DNA of 64,000 bases from an uncultured Acidiphilium sp. (lineage in GTDB: Bacteria; Bacillota; Clostridia; Christensenellales; Borkfalkiaceae): the NCBI GenBank assembly GCA_902495325.1, contig CABUWK010000003.1, positions 1 to 64,000 of the forward strand. Reading direction: 5' to 3'. Positions within the stretch are counted from its first letter, which is position 1, and the number at the start of each line of letters is the position of its first letter. Made by a program: the position numbers and the translations under genes. The notes beneath the pieces were generated by a model. The model did not search any database, was not told the origin of the DNA, and saw nothing but the letters and a program-made list of their open reading frames with translations. This document shows positions 1 through 8,717 of this stretch, piece by piece.

Positions 1-161
1 GATTAAAGTCGCTAAACGTAATGCTTATGGCTTCCGAAATCTTGATTTCTTCTTCGCTTATATTCGCTTTCTTTCCATTCCTCGTTCTTCACCTATACAC
101 CAATATTTATGAAGAACCATATTTAACATTCGTTATCACCAACTATTTTACGGAGAAGAAT
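1..161 (+). mobile_element. Right end of an ISL3-like insertion sequence (probable)
   Basis: After the transposase stop, bases ~131-160 contain ACCAACTATTTTACGGAGAA. Its reverse complement resembles the usual ISL3-family terminal repeat, which starts with a CTCTTCG-like block and runs into an A/T stretch and GTTGGT. This would put the element's outer boundary near 160. The left end and the 8-bp target duplication are outside or not identifiable. Confidence 0.4.
2..112 (+). CDS. ISL3-type transposase, C-terminal fragment (cut by window edge)
   Basis: The second forward frame reads IKVAKRNAYGFRNLDFFFAY and stops at TGA 110-112. The pattern of a short Ile-Lys-Val-x-Lys-Arg stretch, then an aromatic Gly-Phe-Arg-Asn segment and a phenylalanine-rich end, is typical of the C-terminus of ISL3-family (DDE_Tnp_ISL3) transposases. 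Only about 36 residues lie inside the window, so the catalytic core cannot be checked. The segment is more AT-rich than the neighbouring genes, as expected for an acquired element. Family assignment rests on motif recall alone. Confidence 0.6.
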   Translation: MKVAKRNAYGFRNLDFFFAYIRFLSIPRSSPIHQYL

Positions 162-299
162 CGATTTATGACTGTGTTAGCCGAGAGAAGTATCATCCCG
201 GGTATTTTGTCAAAACACGATTTTTCATCCGTAAAAACGCCTTTGAGGTAATTAGCGATAGCAAATGTTAAACTGAAATTTTACGACGATCAAAGAGGA
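162..299. other. Intergenic spacer, nothing recognised
   Basis: This AT-rich spacer lies between the presumed IS end and the 3' end of murC. I see no ORF with a ribosome binding site, no hairpin terminator for murC and no clear promoter. A forward open frame spanning 21-251 is out of frame with the transposase fragment and has no family resemblance. Confidence 0.4.
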
Positions 300-1631
300 T
301 CATATTCTTTTTTTCAGCTCTCCGTATAAATCGCCGGCACCGAGGACAAGGATAAGATCCCCGCTCTTCACTTTCCGCCTCAGCAGGCAAAGCAGCGAAG
401 AAATATCCGTTACGTAAGCGGAACAAGGAAGTTTCAGATGGAGATCGAAAGAACTTCCCCCTTCGATATACGTTTCCCGCGCGGCGTAGGCGGGATAAAG
501 GATCAGATCACGCACGGAAGACAGCACTTCGACAAACTCCTTTTTCAGATAGACCGTGCGGGAATATGTATGCGGTTGAAATACGACGATCAATCTTTCA
601 TAGGAAAGGGTCTTCGCCGTTTCAAGAGATGCGGCAATCTCCCGCGGGTGATGGGCATAGTCGCAGATCACCGTTGCGGAGTCAAGCTTTCCTATTTTTT
701 CAAAGCGGCGTTTCACCCCTTTGAACCGTCTGATCCCGGAAGCGATCTTATCGGCGGAGATCCCGGCGGCACGCGCCGCGGCAACGGCGGCAAGACAATT
801 CAGTACGTACTGTCTGCCGTATACGTTCGGTTCGGCGTGGAGAAGAAAAACGTTCTTTTCAAACACGTCGAAAGCATATTTCCCGTTTTTCGAAACAAGA
901 TTTTCCGCCCGGTAATCGTTATTCTCCCCGAAACCGAAGGAAGAGACCCCGTCCCTCCCCGCGTAACGGGAAAGCCGCGGATCGTCTCCGCAGACGATCT
1001 TTTTCTTTCCTCTTTCCAGAAAGCGGTCATACGTCTGCGTAAGATCGTCGAGATCCCTATAGCAATCCATATGGTCGGCATCCACATTCAGACATACGGC
1101 GATATCGGCGCGGAAGAGGTCGATATTTTTTTTGAACTCGCACACCTCGCTGAGAAAAAACCGACTGCCGTCCGCCACGAAGTTGGAAAACTTCAGATCT
1201 TCTCCGCCGATATGCGCCGTAAATTCCGCCTTTGCACACCGGAAGATATGAGCAAGCAAACACACGGTCGTCGTTTTTCCGTGGCAACCGGAAACGCCGA
1301 TCGTCGTGCCGAAGTTTTCGGAAGCCATGGCGAGCAGTTGCCCGCGGGACATCACGAACAGTTTATTTTCTCTCGCATATTTCAGTTCGGGGTTATCTTC
1401 TCCGATCGCCTGCGTGTAAACGACCGCCTGCGCGTTTTCGACATGCGAAGCGTCGTGCCCGATAAAAATTTCCGCTCCGAGCCGGCTCAGTTCTTCCGTC
1501 AGACAATTCGGCGCGACATCGCTCCCGGAAACGGAAAAACCCGAATGCAGAAGATATTTGGCGAGGGAGCTCATGCTGACCCCGCCGATTCCGATAAAAT
1601 GCACTTTTAATGGTTTGATTCTTTTTTTCAT
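300..1631 (-). CDS. murC: UDP-N-acetylmuramate--L-alanine ligase
   Basis: Cytoplasmic Mur ligase that adds L-alanine to UDP-MurNAc with ATP hydrolysis, the first peptide-forming step of peptidoglycan precursor synthesis. The 443-residue length is normal for the family. The N-terminal UDP-binding Rossmann motif VHFIGIGGVSMSSLA lies at residues 10-24. The ATP P-loop GVSGCHGKTTT is at 112-122, and the C-terminal domain shows DYAHHPREI, FQPHTYSRT and a final LGAGD. The P-loop carries SGCHGK where most MurC have AGTHGK, a mild divergence. The gene stands alone, divergent from spoVG. The ATG is preceded by a weak AATAGGAT-like site. Confidence 0.93.
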   Translation of the reverse strand: MKKRIKPLKVHFIGIGGVSMSSLAKYLLHSGFSVSGSDVAPNCLTEELSRLGAEIFIGHDASHVENAQAVVYTQAIGEDNPELKYARENKLFVMSRGQLLAMASENFGTTIGVSGCHGKTTTVCLLAHIFRCAKAEFTAHIGGEDLKFSNFVADGSRFFLSEVCEFKKNIDLFRADIAVCLNVDADHMDCYRDLDDLTQTYDRFLERGKKKIVCGDDPRLSRYAGRDGVSSFGFGENNDYRAENLVSKNGKYAFDVFEKNVFLLHAEPNVYGRQYVLNCLAAVAAARAAGISADKIASGIRRFKGVKRRFEKIGKLDSATVICDYAHHPREIAASLETAKTLSYERLIVVFQPHTYSRTVYLKKEFVEVLSSVRDLILYPAYAARETYIEGGSSFDLHLKLPCSAYVTDISSLLCLLRRKVKSGDLILVLGAGDLYGELKKRI

Positions 1632-1715
1632 ATCCTATTGATATGTCCGAAAAAGAAAAAACGTGCCGGAATGCGAAACTTTTTTGAAAAAAAGGAAAAA
1701 TTATCGGTCAATCTA

Positions 1716-1744
1716 TTGAAAAAAAAGGAAAAAAGTTGTATGAT
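1716..1744 (+). promoter_or_regulatory. Sigma-A-type promoter of spoVG
   Basis: TTGAAA at 1716-1721 and TATGAT at 1739-1744 are separated by exactly 17 bp, about 60 bases upstream of the spoVG start. In Bacillus subtilis spoVG uses sigma-H; this site instead looks like a housekeeping promoter. Confidence 0.75.
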
Positions 1745-1806
1745 AGAACCAGAAGAAGTTTTCGGTCGGAAGATGCGGAAACGAAAAAAGATAAGGCGGT
1801 AGAAAA

Positions 1807-2085
1807 ATGAATATTTCAGACGTAAGAATACGTATCGTACAAAAACCGGACACCAAGCTGAAAGCGGTCGCATCCATTACCATCGACGACTGTTTCGTCG
1901 TTCACGACATCAAGATCATCGACGGCACGGAAGGATATTTCGTCGCCATGCCGAGCAGAAAAACGCCCGAAGGCGAATTTAAAGATATCGCCCATCCCCT
2001 CAACAGCGAAACGCGCGCCATGATCATCGACGCCGTGATGGAAGCTTTCAAAACGCAGCTCGCCGGCGAAGAACAAACCGCCTGA
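1807..2085 (+). CDS. spoVG: SpoVG septation / RNA-binding regulator
   Basis: Small (92 aa) SpoVG protein, a conserved Bacillota regulator that binds nucleic acid and affects sporulation, septation and virulence genes. The family signature is complete: an N-terminal beta sheet (NISDVRIRIV), the central segment FVVHDIKIIDG, the block GYFVAMPSRKTPEGEFKDIA, and a C-terminal helix. A ribosome binding site AAGGCGGT precedes the ATG. The gene is monocistronic, with its own promoter at 1716 and a terminator at 2179-2224. Presence of SpoVG supports a Bacillota host but does not prove that the organism forms spores. Confidence 0.95.
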   Translation: MNISDVRIRIVQKPDTKLKAVASITIDDCFVVHDIKIIDGTEGYFVAMPSRKTPEGEFKDIAHPLNSETRAMIIDAVMEAFKTQLAGEEQTA

Positions 2086-2178
2086 CGATAAATTCCATAA
2101 CCGGTTCAGCCGGACAGGGGCAGGATCGGGACGAAAAGACATATCACCGGCAGCGACATTCGCGCCATAAAGCCAAAT

Positions 2179-2224
2179 AAAACCGCGAAACAAAGATCGC
2201 ACGATCTCTGCTCCGCGGTTTTTT
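2179..2224 (+). terminator. Rho-independent terminator of spoVG
   Basis: AAAACCGCG at 2179-2187 pairs with CGCGGTTTT starting at 2214 and is followed by a T run ending at 2224. A smaller inner hairpin (GATC...GATC) sits inside the loop. Confidence 0.85.
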
Positions 2225-2263
2225 AACAGAAAGCAAGCCCCCTTTTCTTTATCAGATCATCGG

Positions 2264-3136
2264 TTAATCGACATATAGAAGCACTTCTTCTCTTGTAGGG
2301 ATCGATTGTTGCGCCCCTTTTTTCGTGCAGGCGACCGACGCCGCCCTGCTTCCGAAAGCGCAGGAATCTTCCAGAGTTCCGCCTTCCGCAAGTCCGACCG
2401 CAAGCCCGCCGCACAGCGTATCCCCTGCGGCGGTCGTGTCAACGACCTTCACTTTAAGGCAGGGATAACGGGTGCTCTTCGCGCCGTCCGATATTTCATA
2501 CCCGCGGGAACCGAGCGTCGTAACGATCGATCCGACCCCGGCTTCGAACAACGCCCTTTTGCCGCCGAGGATCGCAAGTTCCGTTTCGTTCGGCGTGACG
2601 ATATCGGCAAAAGGAAGCCACGGCACGATCTCCGCATTTGCAGGCGCGGGATTCAGAATGGTTACAAGCCCCTTTTCCTTCGCCTTTTTCAGCGCGTAAC
2701 CGACCACCGGGATCGGATTTTCAAGCTGGGTCATAAACAGATCTCCCTCTTTCGCGTCGGAGAGAAATCCGTCGATATCCCGTTCGGACAGAAGAGCGTT
2801 TGCACCCTTATCGAGAACGATCCTGTTATCCCCGTTACAGAGCAGGATCACGGCAACGCCCGTAGGCACGTTTTTCGCTTTTCTCGAACAGGATACGTCA
2901 ACGCCGACGGAAGCCAGCCCTTGGAGAAACTTTTTGCCGAACACGTCCTCTCCGACCACGCCGCAGAATTTCACCTTTCCGCCGAGTTTTGCCGCGGCGG
3001 TCGCCTGGTTCGCCCCTTTGCCGCCGCCGTTGATCATGAAACCCGTTCCCGTGATCGTTTCGCCCGCCTCGGGCATATACGGGCTTTCGATGCAGAGATC
3101 GGCGTTGAGGCTTCCCGCAATATAAATACTTTTCAT
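2264..3136 (-). CDS. rbsK: Ribokinase (PfkB family)
   Basis: PfkB-family sugar kinase that converts D-ribose plus ATP into ribose 5-phosphate in the cytoplasm. With the ATG at 3136 it has 290 residues. PfkB signature 1 is at 37-45 (GGGKGANQA). Signature 2, DTTAAGDTLCGG, spans 233-244 with the catalytic base Asp239. NPAPA near 162-166 and TPNETE near 181-186 are typical of RbsK. An upstream in-frame start at 3157 would overlap the previous gene, whereas the chosen ATG has GAAGGAGCG directly before it. It is the last gene of the operon, 10 bases after the GH106-like gene. Pairing with a nucleoside hydrolase suggests it consumes the ribose released there. Confidence 0.88.
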   Translation of the reverse strand: MKSIYIAGSLNADLCIESPYMPEAGETITGTGFMINGGGKGANQATAAAKLGGKVKFCGVVGEDVFGKKFLQGLASVGVDVSCSRKAKNVPTGVAVILLCNGDNRIVLDKGANALLSERDIDGFLSDAKEGDLFMTQLENPIPVVGYALKKAKEKGLVTILNPAPANAEIVPWLPFADIVTPNETELAILGGKRALFEAGVGSIVTTLGSRGYEISDGAKSTRYPCLKVKVVDTTAAGDTLCGGLAVGLAEGGTLEDSCAFGSRAASVACTKKGAQQSIPTREEVLLYVD

Positions 3137-3146
3137 ATCCGCTCCT

Positions 3147-5417
3147 TCAGGAAACAACGAAGAATCCCGTCGTGTCAGACGGAAGGGCGAAGCGGAACAT
3201 CACTTTCCCGTTCGAAGACGAAGAAGAAATTTCCGTGATCTCCCCGCTTACCGCATTGTAGAAGCGCACCCGTTTTCCTTCCGCTTCGAGGGTAAATTCC
3301 GTTTCCTTTTCCTCGTTATAGGCATTAACGACGGTAAACACGGAATAGTTTGCGTTTTGTCTTTTCGAGATATAAACGTCGGAAAGGAAGGGATCTCCGA
3401 GCACGGCGTACGTCGCTCCGAGTTCTCTCAGCTTTTTTCCCGCCGCAACGCCGGAAGCGACCGTCGGAACGGATGCGAGCACTTCTTCGTTGAAGGCTTT
3501 TTCTTCCGCCTCTTTTCCCCGTTCGCAGACGACCGATTCGTATCCGCCGATCGTTACGATATTCACGCCCGCCCGTTTCGCCTCGACGAGTTTTTTCGCC
3601 GCTTCGGAACGGAGCGCGGTGGTATACGGAAGAACGATCGCCGTGTAACGTTCGCCGTTCGGCGAGACGAGCGCGCCGTTTTCCACCGCAAAGGAAGCGA
3701 GGTTACTGTAATCCGTAATGTCGTAATCGACCTGTTTTCCCGCAAGTCCGCGGCAGGCGTCGGAAAAACTTTCCGAAATCGCCGCGGCTTCTTCGGTCGG
3801 CGACCACATGTTTTTCGTCGGCAACGTTTCCGCCGCCGCGCCTTCGTACGGATAGTAAACGAGAGCTTTCGCCCGGTGGTCGCTGCCCGTGACCATATAT
3901 CTCATCCTGCCGAGCGCGGCAGAGAAAATTTTATCTTCTTCCTTCGTGTGGTTGTTGCCCTGATAATAATAGGAAGAAAACGTATTCACGCCGAAAGCGA
4001 CCTGCATTCCGACGGCGTTGATCTGATCGTAAACATTGCCCGCCGTACCGTCGAACGCGCCGGAAATTTCGGCAAACGTATCCGTTTTCCCCGTAAAGTC
4101 TGCGGCAGAACCGGCGAATTTCGAGGTGATGCAGGCGTCCTGCGCCGCACGGGAAGCAGTGGAATAAAGCAGATCCGTTCCGGGGATCCCCATCGTTCCG
4201 AGAAGGCGGATCATGTTGCCCGCAAACCACACGTTCTGATAAAGGGTTTCTTCCAGCAGCAGATGCCCGGAGCTTTTCACTCCGTTTTCCTCGCACCAGC
4301 CGGCGGTCTGCCCGAGGTAGTTCGAGCGGAAAAGTTCTCCCGTAAGCATGTAAAAATCCATTCTGACCCGCCGTGCCGCGGAAGACCCGTCGTCGCGATA
4401 GAGATAACCGAGGTTTACTCTGAGGTCGTATCCGTACGCGCTCCGGAAAGATTCGAAAAGCCCGTCCGAATAATTGAGAGCCTCGATCACCGGCACGTTC
4501 GGATCGGGTACGTCGAGCACCTGACGATTGCGGTCGGAAACATTGAAATAGCTGCCCTGCAAAGCGGGTTCGTCCGTAAAGAACGCCTGAATCCCCTTCC
4601 CGAAATACTCGCCGACGTATTCCTTGTATTTCTCGTGCGTAACGCTCAGAAACTTTTTCGTCGGTTCGGGGGAAAGCATGTCGATATAGCGTTGCTGAAC
4701 GTACCAGTTTTCCATCGCATGCGTATTTTCATACCAACGTTTGCTCATGTAAGCGATCAGCACTTTATCCGTTCCCGTGCGGTTGGCGTAAGTAACCGAA
4801 TTCCGGGACTCGCCGATCAGCGAGGATACGTCTTCTCCGGAAGAAAGGTCGATATGCTCTTCGTCCGCGCCGTCGTAAACGTAAGCGCAAACGATCGCTT
4901 TATGCCCGTAAACAAGGTCGATCGTCCCGCTGTTTCCCGCCTTAATCGACTTATAGACGGCTATCAGCCCTTGCGCCTCGTATTCCGGATTTCCTTTCAG
5001 CGTCTGCCCGTAAGCCGAGCCGGAAGGATAGCCGTACTCGTCGTAAATCCATACGTGCATGCCTTTATCGATCGTGTGCGACACCACGTTCTGCAAAGCC
5101 GCCCACTCTCTTTCGTTGTTGAGATATGTTCTCGTCCAGGCAACGTTCATGACCACGCCGCCGTAACCGCGCTCGTAAACGTCGTCCACAAGCCCCGTCT
5201 GCGGAGCGTGCATCTGCACCATCGGTCTGTCCGCAAGCGAAGGGTCCGCAAACAGGGCGTCGTCTATCGTCTTCACGGTCGGATCGGGATCTTTCGGAAC
5301 GTCGGACGACGATTCGGACGTACTCTCCGTACCGCCGCCCGTTCCGCCCCCGCAACCGATTGCCGAAAAGGCGATCGCCGCGGCGGAAACCGCACACAGA
5401 ATTTTCCTTCCTCTCAT
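3147..5417 (-). CDS. GH106-like glycoside hydrolase lipoprotein
   Basis: Predicted extracellular lipoprotein of 756 residues. The lipobox cysteine is Cys22 (FSAIGC), followed by a Gly/Ser/Thr-rich tether. The mature part resembles the GH106 alpha-L-rhamnosidase group: RPMVQMH near the N-terminus, VWIYDEYGYPSG at ~122-133, the FFTDEP motif at ~279-284 (probable catalytic carboxylates), and GYDL plus a WCEENGVKSSGHLLLEE segment further on. Its start overlaps the stop of the previous gene as ATGA at 5414-5417, and AAAGGGAAA precedes the ATG, so translation is probably coupled. GH106 is known for rhamnogalacturonan, but this divergent member sits with ribose and nucleoside genes, so the sugar it removes is uncertain. 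Confidence 0.68.
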   Translation of the reverse strand: MRGRKILCAVSAAAIAFSAIGCGGGTGGGTESTSESSSDVPKDPDPTVKTIDDALFADPSLADRPMVQMHAPQTGLVDDVYERGYGGVVMNVAWTRTYLNNEREWAALQNVVSHTIDKGMHVWIYDEYGYPSGSAYGQTLKGNPEYEAQGLIAVYKSIKAGNSGTIDLVYGHKAIVCAYVYDGADEEHIDLSSGEDVSSLIGESRNSVTYANRTGTDKVLIAYMSKRWYENTHAMENWYVQQRYIDMLSPEPTKKFLSVTHEKYKEYVGEYFGKGIQAFFTDEPALQGSYFNVSDRNRQVLDVPDPNVPVIEALNYSDGLFESFRSAYGYDLRVNLGYLYRDDGSSAARRVRMDFYMLTGELFRSNYLGQTAGWCEENGVKSSGHLLLEETLYQNVWFAGNMIRLLGTMGIPGTDLLYSTASRAAQDACITSKFAGSAADFTGKTDTFAEISGAFDGTAGNVYDQINAVGMQVAFGVNTFSSYYYQGNNHTKEEDKIFSAALGRMRYMVTGSDHRAKALVYYPYEGAAAETLPTKNMWSPTEEAAAISESFSDACRGLAGKQVDYDITDYSNLASFAVENGALVSPNGERYTAIVLPYTTALRSEAAKKLVEAKRAGVNIVTIGGYESVVCERGKEAEEKAFNEEVLASVPTVASGVAAGKKLRELGATYAVLGDPFLSDVYISKRQNANYSVFTVVNAYNEEKETEFTLEAEGKRVRFYNAVSGEITEISSSSSNGKVMFRFALPSDTTGFFVVS

Positions 5418-6370
5418 AAACGTTTTCCCTTTTTTGCCGCAAACGCAAGTCCCGCAAGCGCGAAAACCGCGGCAAACGCACCGCCGCCCGCAAGCGAAGA
5501 ACCGCATCCCTGTTTCTTATCTTCTTTTTCCGAAGTCGCCGAAGGGGTCGATTCTTCCGCCGTTCCTTCCGCGTAAGATACGCCGTTCATCTCCTTGATT
5601 ACGACCACCGTATTTTCGTTGGTTTCCTTTTTCTGGGTGTTCATCGCGATCTCGAGATAGATCTTCCCGTCCGGGAACACCTTCGCCGCTTCGACCGCGG
5701 TAAGTTCGCCCGCAGTGTTCATCTTGTTTCCGTTTACGTAAAAATTATATTCGCCGTTTTCAAAGCGAAGAGCCACGCGCATATCCTTTCCTTCCTGCGA
5801 CTGCGCGTTCTTCTTGTTCATCAGCGTCCAGGTATCCACAAGCGAACCGGGATCGTCCGGATGATCGAGATCTTTGATAAAATCTTTACAATAGACGTCC
5901 GTGGTAAAAGCGAATTCGCCGGCGATATTGAAAAAACGGGAAAACAAGCCGGGGCTGTCTTTCGCGTAGCCGTTCGCCTCGTTGTTGCGCCAGTTGATGA
6001 AAACGGGTTTTCCCATAAACCCGACGCCCGTCCAGACGTCGTTTGCGAGTTTTCCCGATTCCGCATACTCTTCCGAACGGATATTCAGAACGACTTCGAA
6101 CCCGCTCGTTCCCTCGACGGCGGGAGAAATCGCGACGGCGTGACTGCTCGGCGTTCCCTGCACGAGCTGACGGATCACGATCCCCTCTTTTTCCTTCGTC
6201 ACGGAAACTCTTCCTTCATACCCCGCCGGGACCGTCCATCCCTCGAGGATCTCCGTCTGCGAACCGGCAGCGTCTTCCGCCGCATACGCTTCCGGCGCCG
6301 TGCCGTACGCCGCGCAGGCGATCAGCGCGGCAGCCGCCGCAAGGGACAACTTCGATAAAATCTTCTTCAT
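5414..6370 (-). CDS. Exported surface protein with Gly-Cys C-terminal tail
   Basis: 318-residue exported protein of unknown function. It has a signal peptide (MKKILSKLSLAAAAALIACA...) and a central all-beta region of ~200 residues with the look of a concanavalin-like or jelly-roll domain (FINWRNNEANGYA, RVALRFENGEYNFYVNGNKM). A short Ser/Thr/Glu-rich linker follows. The last 31 residues are tripartite: GCGSS, a hydrophobic alanine-rich helix, then KKGKR. This resembles bacterial C-terminal sorting tails, and the downstream relative at 6480 has the same design. AAGGAGAG precedes the start. It probably binds the polymer or oligosaccharide handled by this operon; that role is inferred. Confidence 0.6.
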   Translation of the reverse strand: MKKILSKLSLAAAAALIACAAYGTAPEAYAAEDAAGSQTEILEGWTVPAGYEGRVSVTKEKEGIVIRQLVQGTPSSHAVAISPAVEGTSGFEVVLNIRSEEYAESGKLANDVWTGVGFMGKPVFINWRNNEANGYAKDSPGLFSRFFNIAGEFAFTTDVYCKDFIKDLDHPDDPGSLVDTWTLMNKKNAQSQEGKDMRVALRFENGEYNFYVNGNKMNTAGELTAVEAAKVFPDGKIYLEIAMNTQKKETNENTVVVIKEMNGVSYAEGTAEESTPSATSEKEDKKQGCGSSLAGGGAFAAVFALAGLAFAAKKGKRL

Positions 6371-6479
6371 ATTTTTCTCTCCTTAAGTTGTTTTCGAAAT
6401 AAGACGTTTCGGGAGAAAGTCAACCTATAAGCCGATTTTCTCCCGTTTTTACATTTTTTGTCCTGTCTTCGTTCCCCGA

Positions 6480-7661
6480 TCAGACGCGCTTTTTCTTTAA
6501 GAGTGCTACGCCCGCCAAAGCAAACAGGGAAAGCGCAGCCGCGCCGCCGAACGAACCGAAGCACCCGCCGGAAGAACTTTCCTTCGCACTTTCCGCCTTA
6601 CTTTCATTTGCGGAAGCGGGTCCTTCGGAAGCCGGCTCTCCGGAACTCTGTTCCGTCGTTTTCTCCCGGATGACGAACCCCGCGGTTTTGCTTTCGTTGC
6701 CCGCATATTCGCCCATAAACTTCACGATGACGCTCGCGTTGCCGATCGCTTTGTTGTCTTTATATTCGAGGTAGTAATCGACGTTGTTTGCAAGCGTTTT
6801 CTCTCCGACCTTCACCGTAACGGCGGGTTTGCAGGTCATCCCCTCTTCGAAAACATATTCCGTTTTCTCGAGCGTCACGCTGGCGGACGCCGCGTCGAGC
6901 GTGTAGACCTTAGCGGAGAACATCGCGACGCCTCTGTGTTCCCAATGATTGCCGTCGCATCCGTTTGCTTCGTAGATCGCCGTGGAAAAGAAAGTCTGCC
7001 CCTTTTCGTTGATAAACAGAGATTCGTCGAGTTCGAGTCCGCCGACCTCTTTGAGAACGGTTCCGTCTGCCGTCTTTTTAAAAGAAAGCGTATATTTCCC
7101 TTCCGTCTTTTTAAGAGACAACGTTACGGGAACGTTTACCGCGTTATCGAGGAAAAAAGATCCCGCCGCGGGCGACGCTTCTCCGTTCACCATTTTAACG
7201 ACCTGAACCTCCACGCAGTTCGGAGCCGTCGTTCCGGAAAAATTGGTAATATGAAGGAAAATACCGTCCTTGTTTCCGCTGTAATAGGGGAAGGTCTGAT
7301 CGCTCGAAGCTTCGGCGGGCGTTGCAGAGAAGGAATAGGTCACCCATCCGTCGATCCCGTCGCCGCCCTCTTCCGCAGATTTCACGGAATAAAGCTTGAA
7401 AAGAGTGTTCATCTCGATCGCTGCGCCTTCCATGGGAACAGTAAATCCGCCGTGCGCAAACGAGAAGACGCCTCCGCCGTCCTTTTCGTCGAGATTCCCT
7501 ACGCCGCCGTAATAGTTCACGTAATCGGTCGCGTCGGGCACGTAAGTCTTTGCGGAATAACCGGTATCCTCCGCGGCATTCGCTTTCGGCGCGGAAACGA
7601 GCGTTCCGATCGCCAGGCATACGCTTGCAAGCACGCAAGCTAACGTTGTGAGTTTTTTCAT
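6480..7661 (-). CDS. Exported Ig-like surface protein with Gly-Cys C-terminal tail
   Basis: 393-residue exported protein. The ATG at 7661 has AAGGAGAAAAAG before it and opens a clear signal peptide ending in PKANA; longer upstream starts are rejected because they are basic and lack a leader. Residues ~30-240 form a beta-rich domain similar in character to that of the 5414 gene (GKYTLSFKKTADGTVL). Residues ~250-325 match a bacterial Ig-like repeat of surface proteins (KTEYVFEEGMTCKPAVTVKV, then VDYYLEYKDNKAIG). A Ser/Glu linker leads to GGCFGSFGG, a hydrophobic helix and KKKR. The same tail type occurs at 5414 and 40165. Function is unknown; glycan binding or display is likely. Confidence 0.6.
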   Translation of the reverse strand: MKKLTTLACVLASVCLAIGTLVSAPKANAAEDTGYSAKTYVPDATDYVNYYGGVGNLDEKDGGGVFSFAHGGFTVPMEGAAIEMNTLFKLYSVKSAEEGGDGIDGWVTYSFSATPAEASSDQTFPYYSGNKDGIFLHITNFSGTTAPNCVEVQVVKMVNGEASPAAGSFFLDNAVNVPVTLSLKKTEGKYTLSFKKTADGTVLKEVGGLELDESLFINEKGQTFFSTAIYEANGCDGNHWEHRGVAMFSAKVYTLDAASASVTLEKTEYVFEEGMTCKPAVTVKVGEKTLANNVDYYLEYKDNKAIGNASVIVKFMGEYAGNESKTAGFVIREKTTEQSSGEPASEGPASANESKAESAKESSSGGCFGSFGGAAALSLFALAGVALLKKKRV

Positions 7662-7759
7662 CTTTTTCTCCTTTTCTTTTTTATTTGAACCCCTGCCCTT
7701 CCGGGTCGGGATTTTTCCTGTTTTTCGGTTCCGGCAATCCGTTGCCTTCCCGGTACGAA

Positions 7760-8710
7760 TTACCCGTGGCAGAGATACAGCGGCTTTTTCCCCGTGCTCT
7801 CCGGCAGCGTTTCGTCCCACCGCACGACGGACGAAATATAGTTTTCCACAAACGCCTGCGCGCTCACCTTATCGGAAACGAGCATATCTTCCCTTCCCTC
7901 GTTTCTCCAGTTGAAATCGGTAAGATCGACGCATTTCCCGCGGGAATATTTTCCTTCCGTCTCCACGAAAAGATCGCCTTTCCGGAAACGGAGAAATTGC
8001 TCTTCTTCCGGCAACGCGGAAGCGAGCGCGAGCGGATCGTGCAGGAACATTTTTCCGTCCCATAACCCGTACATTTCCGCAACCGTTTTCACCGCCGCGC
8101 TTTTACACGCTTTCAGCCGTCCGACGTCCTTCTTTTTGACCCGGCAGCGGAACGTACAATCCAGCGTCACGATCTTTTTCGGAACCGAAGAGCGGAACAC
8201 GATCGAAGCCGCCTCGGGGTCGCATGTGAGGTTAAACTCGTTCACGTTCATTTTTTTTGCGCCGCCCATGATGCAAAGCTCGTCGATATTTTTCAGAACA
8301 TGCGGATATAAGTCGATCAACTTTGCAATATTTGTCAGCGCACCGAGCGTTGCGATCTTCACTTTCTCCCCTCGGGACAATGCGGCGGCAAGCGCGTCGA
8401 CCGCATTCTCCTTTTCCACGGGAGCCCCCGCAAAAAGTTCCGGCACATAAGTTTTCGGCATGGCGGAAGGGTCGATCTTCAGTCTGTGCACCGTCGTGGC
8501 GGCATAAGGGACGCCGCATCCCGCATAAACGGGAACATTTTCCTTTCCGCCCGCAATCAAAAGAGAAGACGCGATCTCCGCCCGCGCGTACGTATTTTCG
8601 AAAACCGTGCTCACCCCCGCGATCTCCGCATCCGGAGAACTCATGGCGTAAAGCAGGGCGAGCGCGTCGTCGATATCGCCGCCGATATCCGTATCGATCC
8701 AAAGTTTCAT
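7760..8710 (-). CDS. Inosine-uridine preferring nucleoside hydrolase family protein
   Basis: Cytoplasmic N-ribohydrolase that would split ribonucleosides into base and ribose. The 316-residue length fits the IUNH family. The calcium-binding aspartate cluster is DTDIGGDIDD at 6-15, where most members have DTDPGxDD. FNLTCDPEAA and LHDPLALA supply the other conserved ligands and the C-terminal aspartate. The start at 8710 follows TAAGGTGACT; the TAA there is the stop of the preceding permease, leaving only 7 bases. A substrate-specific transporter lies upstream and ribokinase downstream, so the operon links import, N-glycosidic cleavage and ribose phosphorylation. The exact nucleoside cannot be read from sequence. 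Confidence 0.85.
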   Translation of the reverse strand: MKLWIDTDIGGDIDDALALLYAMSSPDAEIAGVSTVFENTYARAEIASSLLIAGGKENVPVYAGCGVPYAATTVHRLKIDPSAMPKTYVPELFAGAPVEKENAVDALAAALSRGEKVKIATLGALTNIAKLIDLYPHVLKNIDELCIMGGAKKMNVNEFNLTCDPEAASIVFRSSVPKKIVTLDCTFRCRVKKKDVGRLKACKSAAVKTVAEMYGLWDGKMFLHDPLALASALPEEEQFLRFRKGDLFVETEGKYSRGKCVDLTDFNWRNEGREDMLVSDKVSAQAFVENYISSVVRWDETLPESTGKKPLYLCHG

Positions 8711-8717
8711 AGTCACC

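Noticed and set aside
21..251. Forward open frame of 76 codons at the left edge
   Set aside because: It is out of frame with the recognisable transposase end, has no family resemblance and no ribosome binding site.
438..1610. Long forward open frame opposite murC
   Set aside because: It is a shadow frame caused by the codon usage of murC; basic, low-complexity and without motifs. Similar long shadows opposite the other genes were dropped for the same reason.
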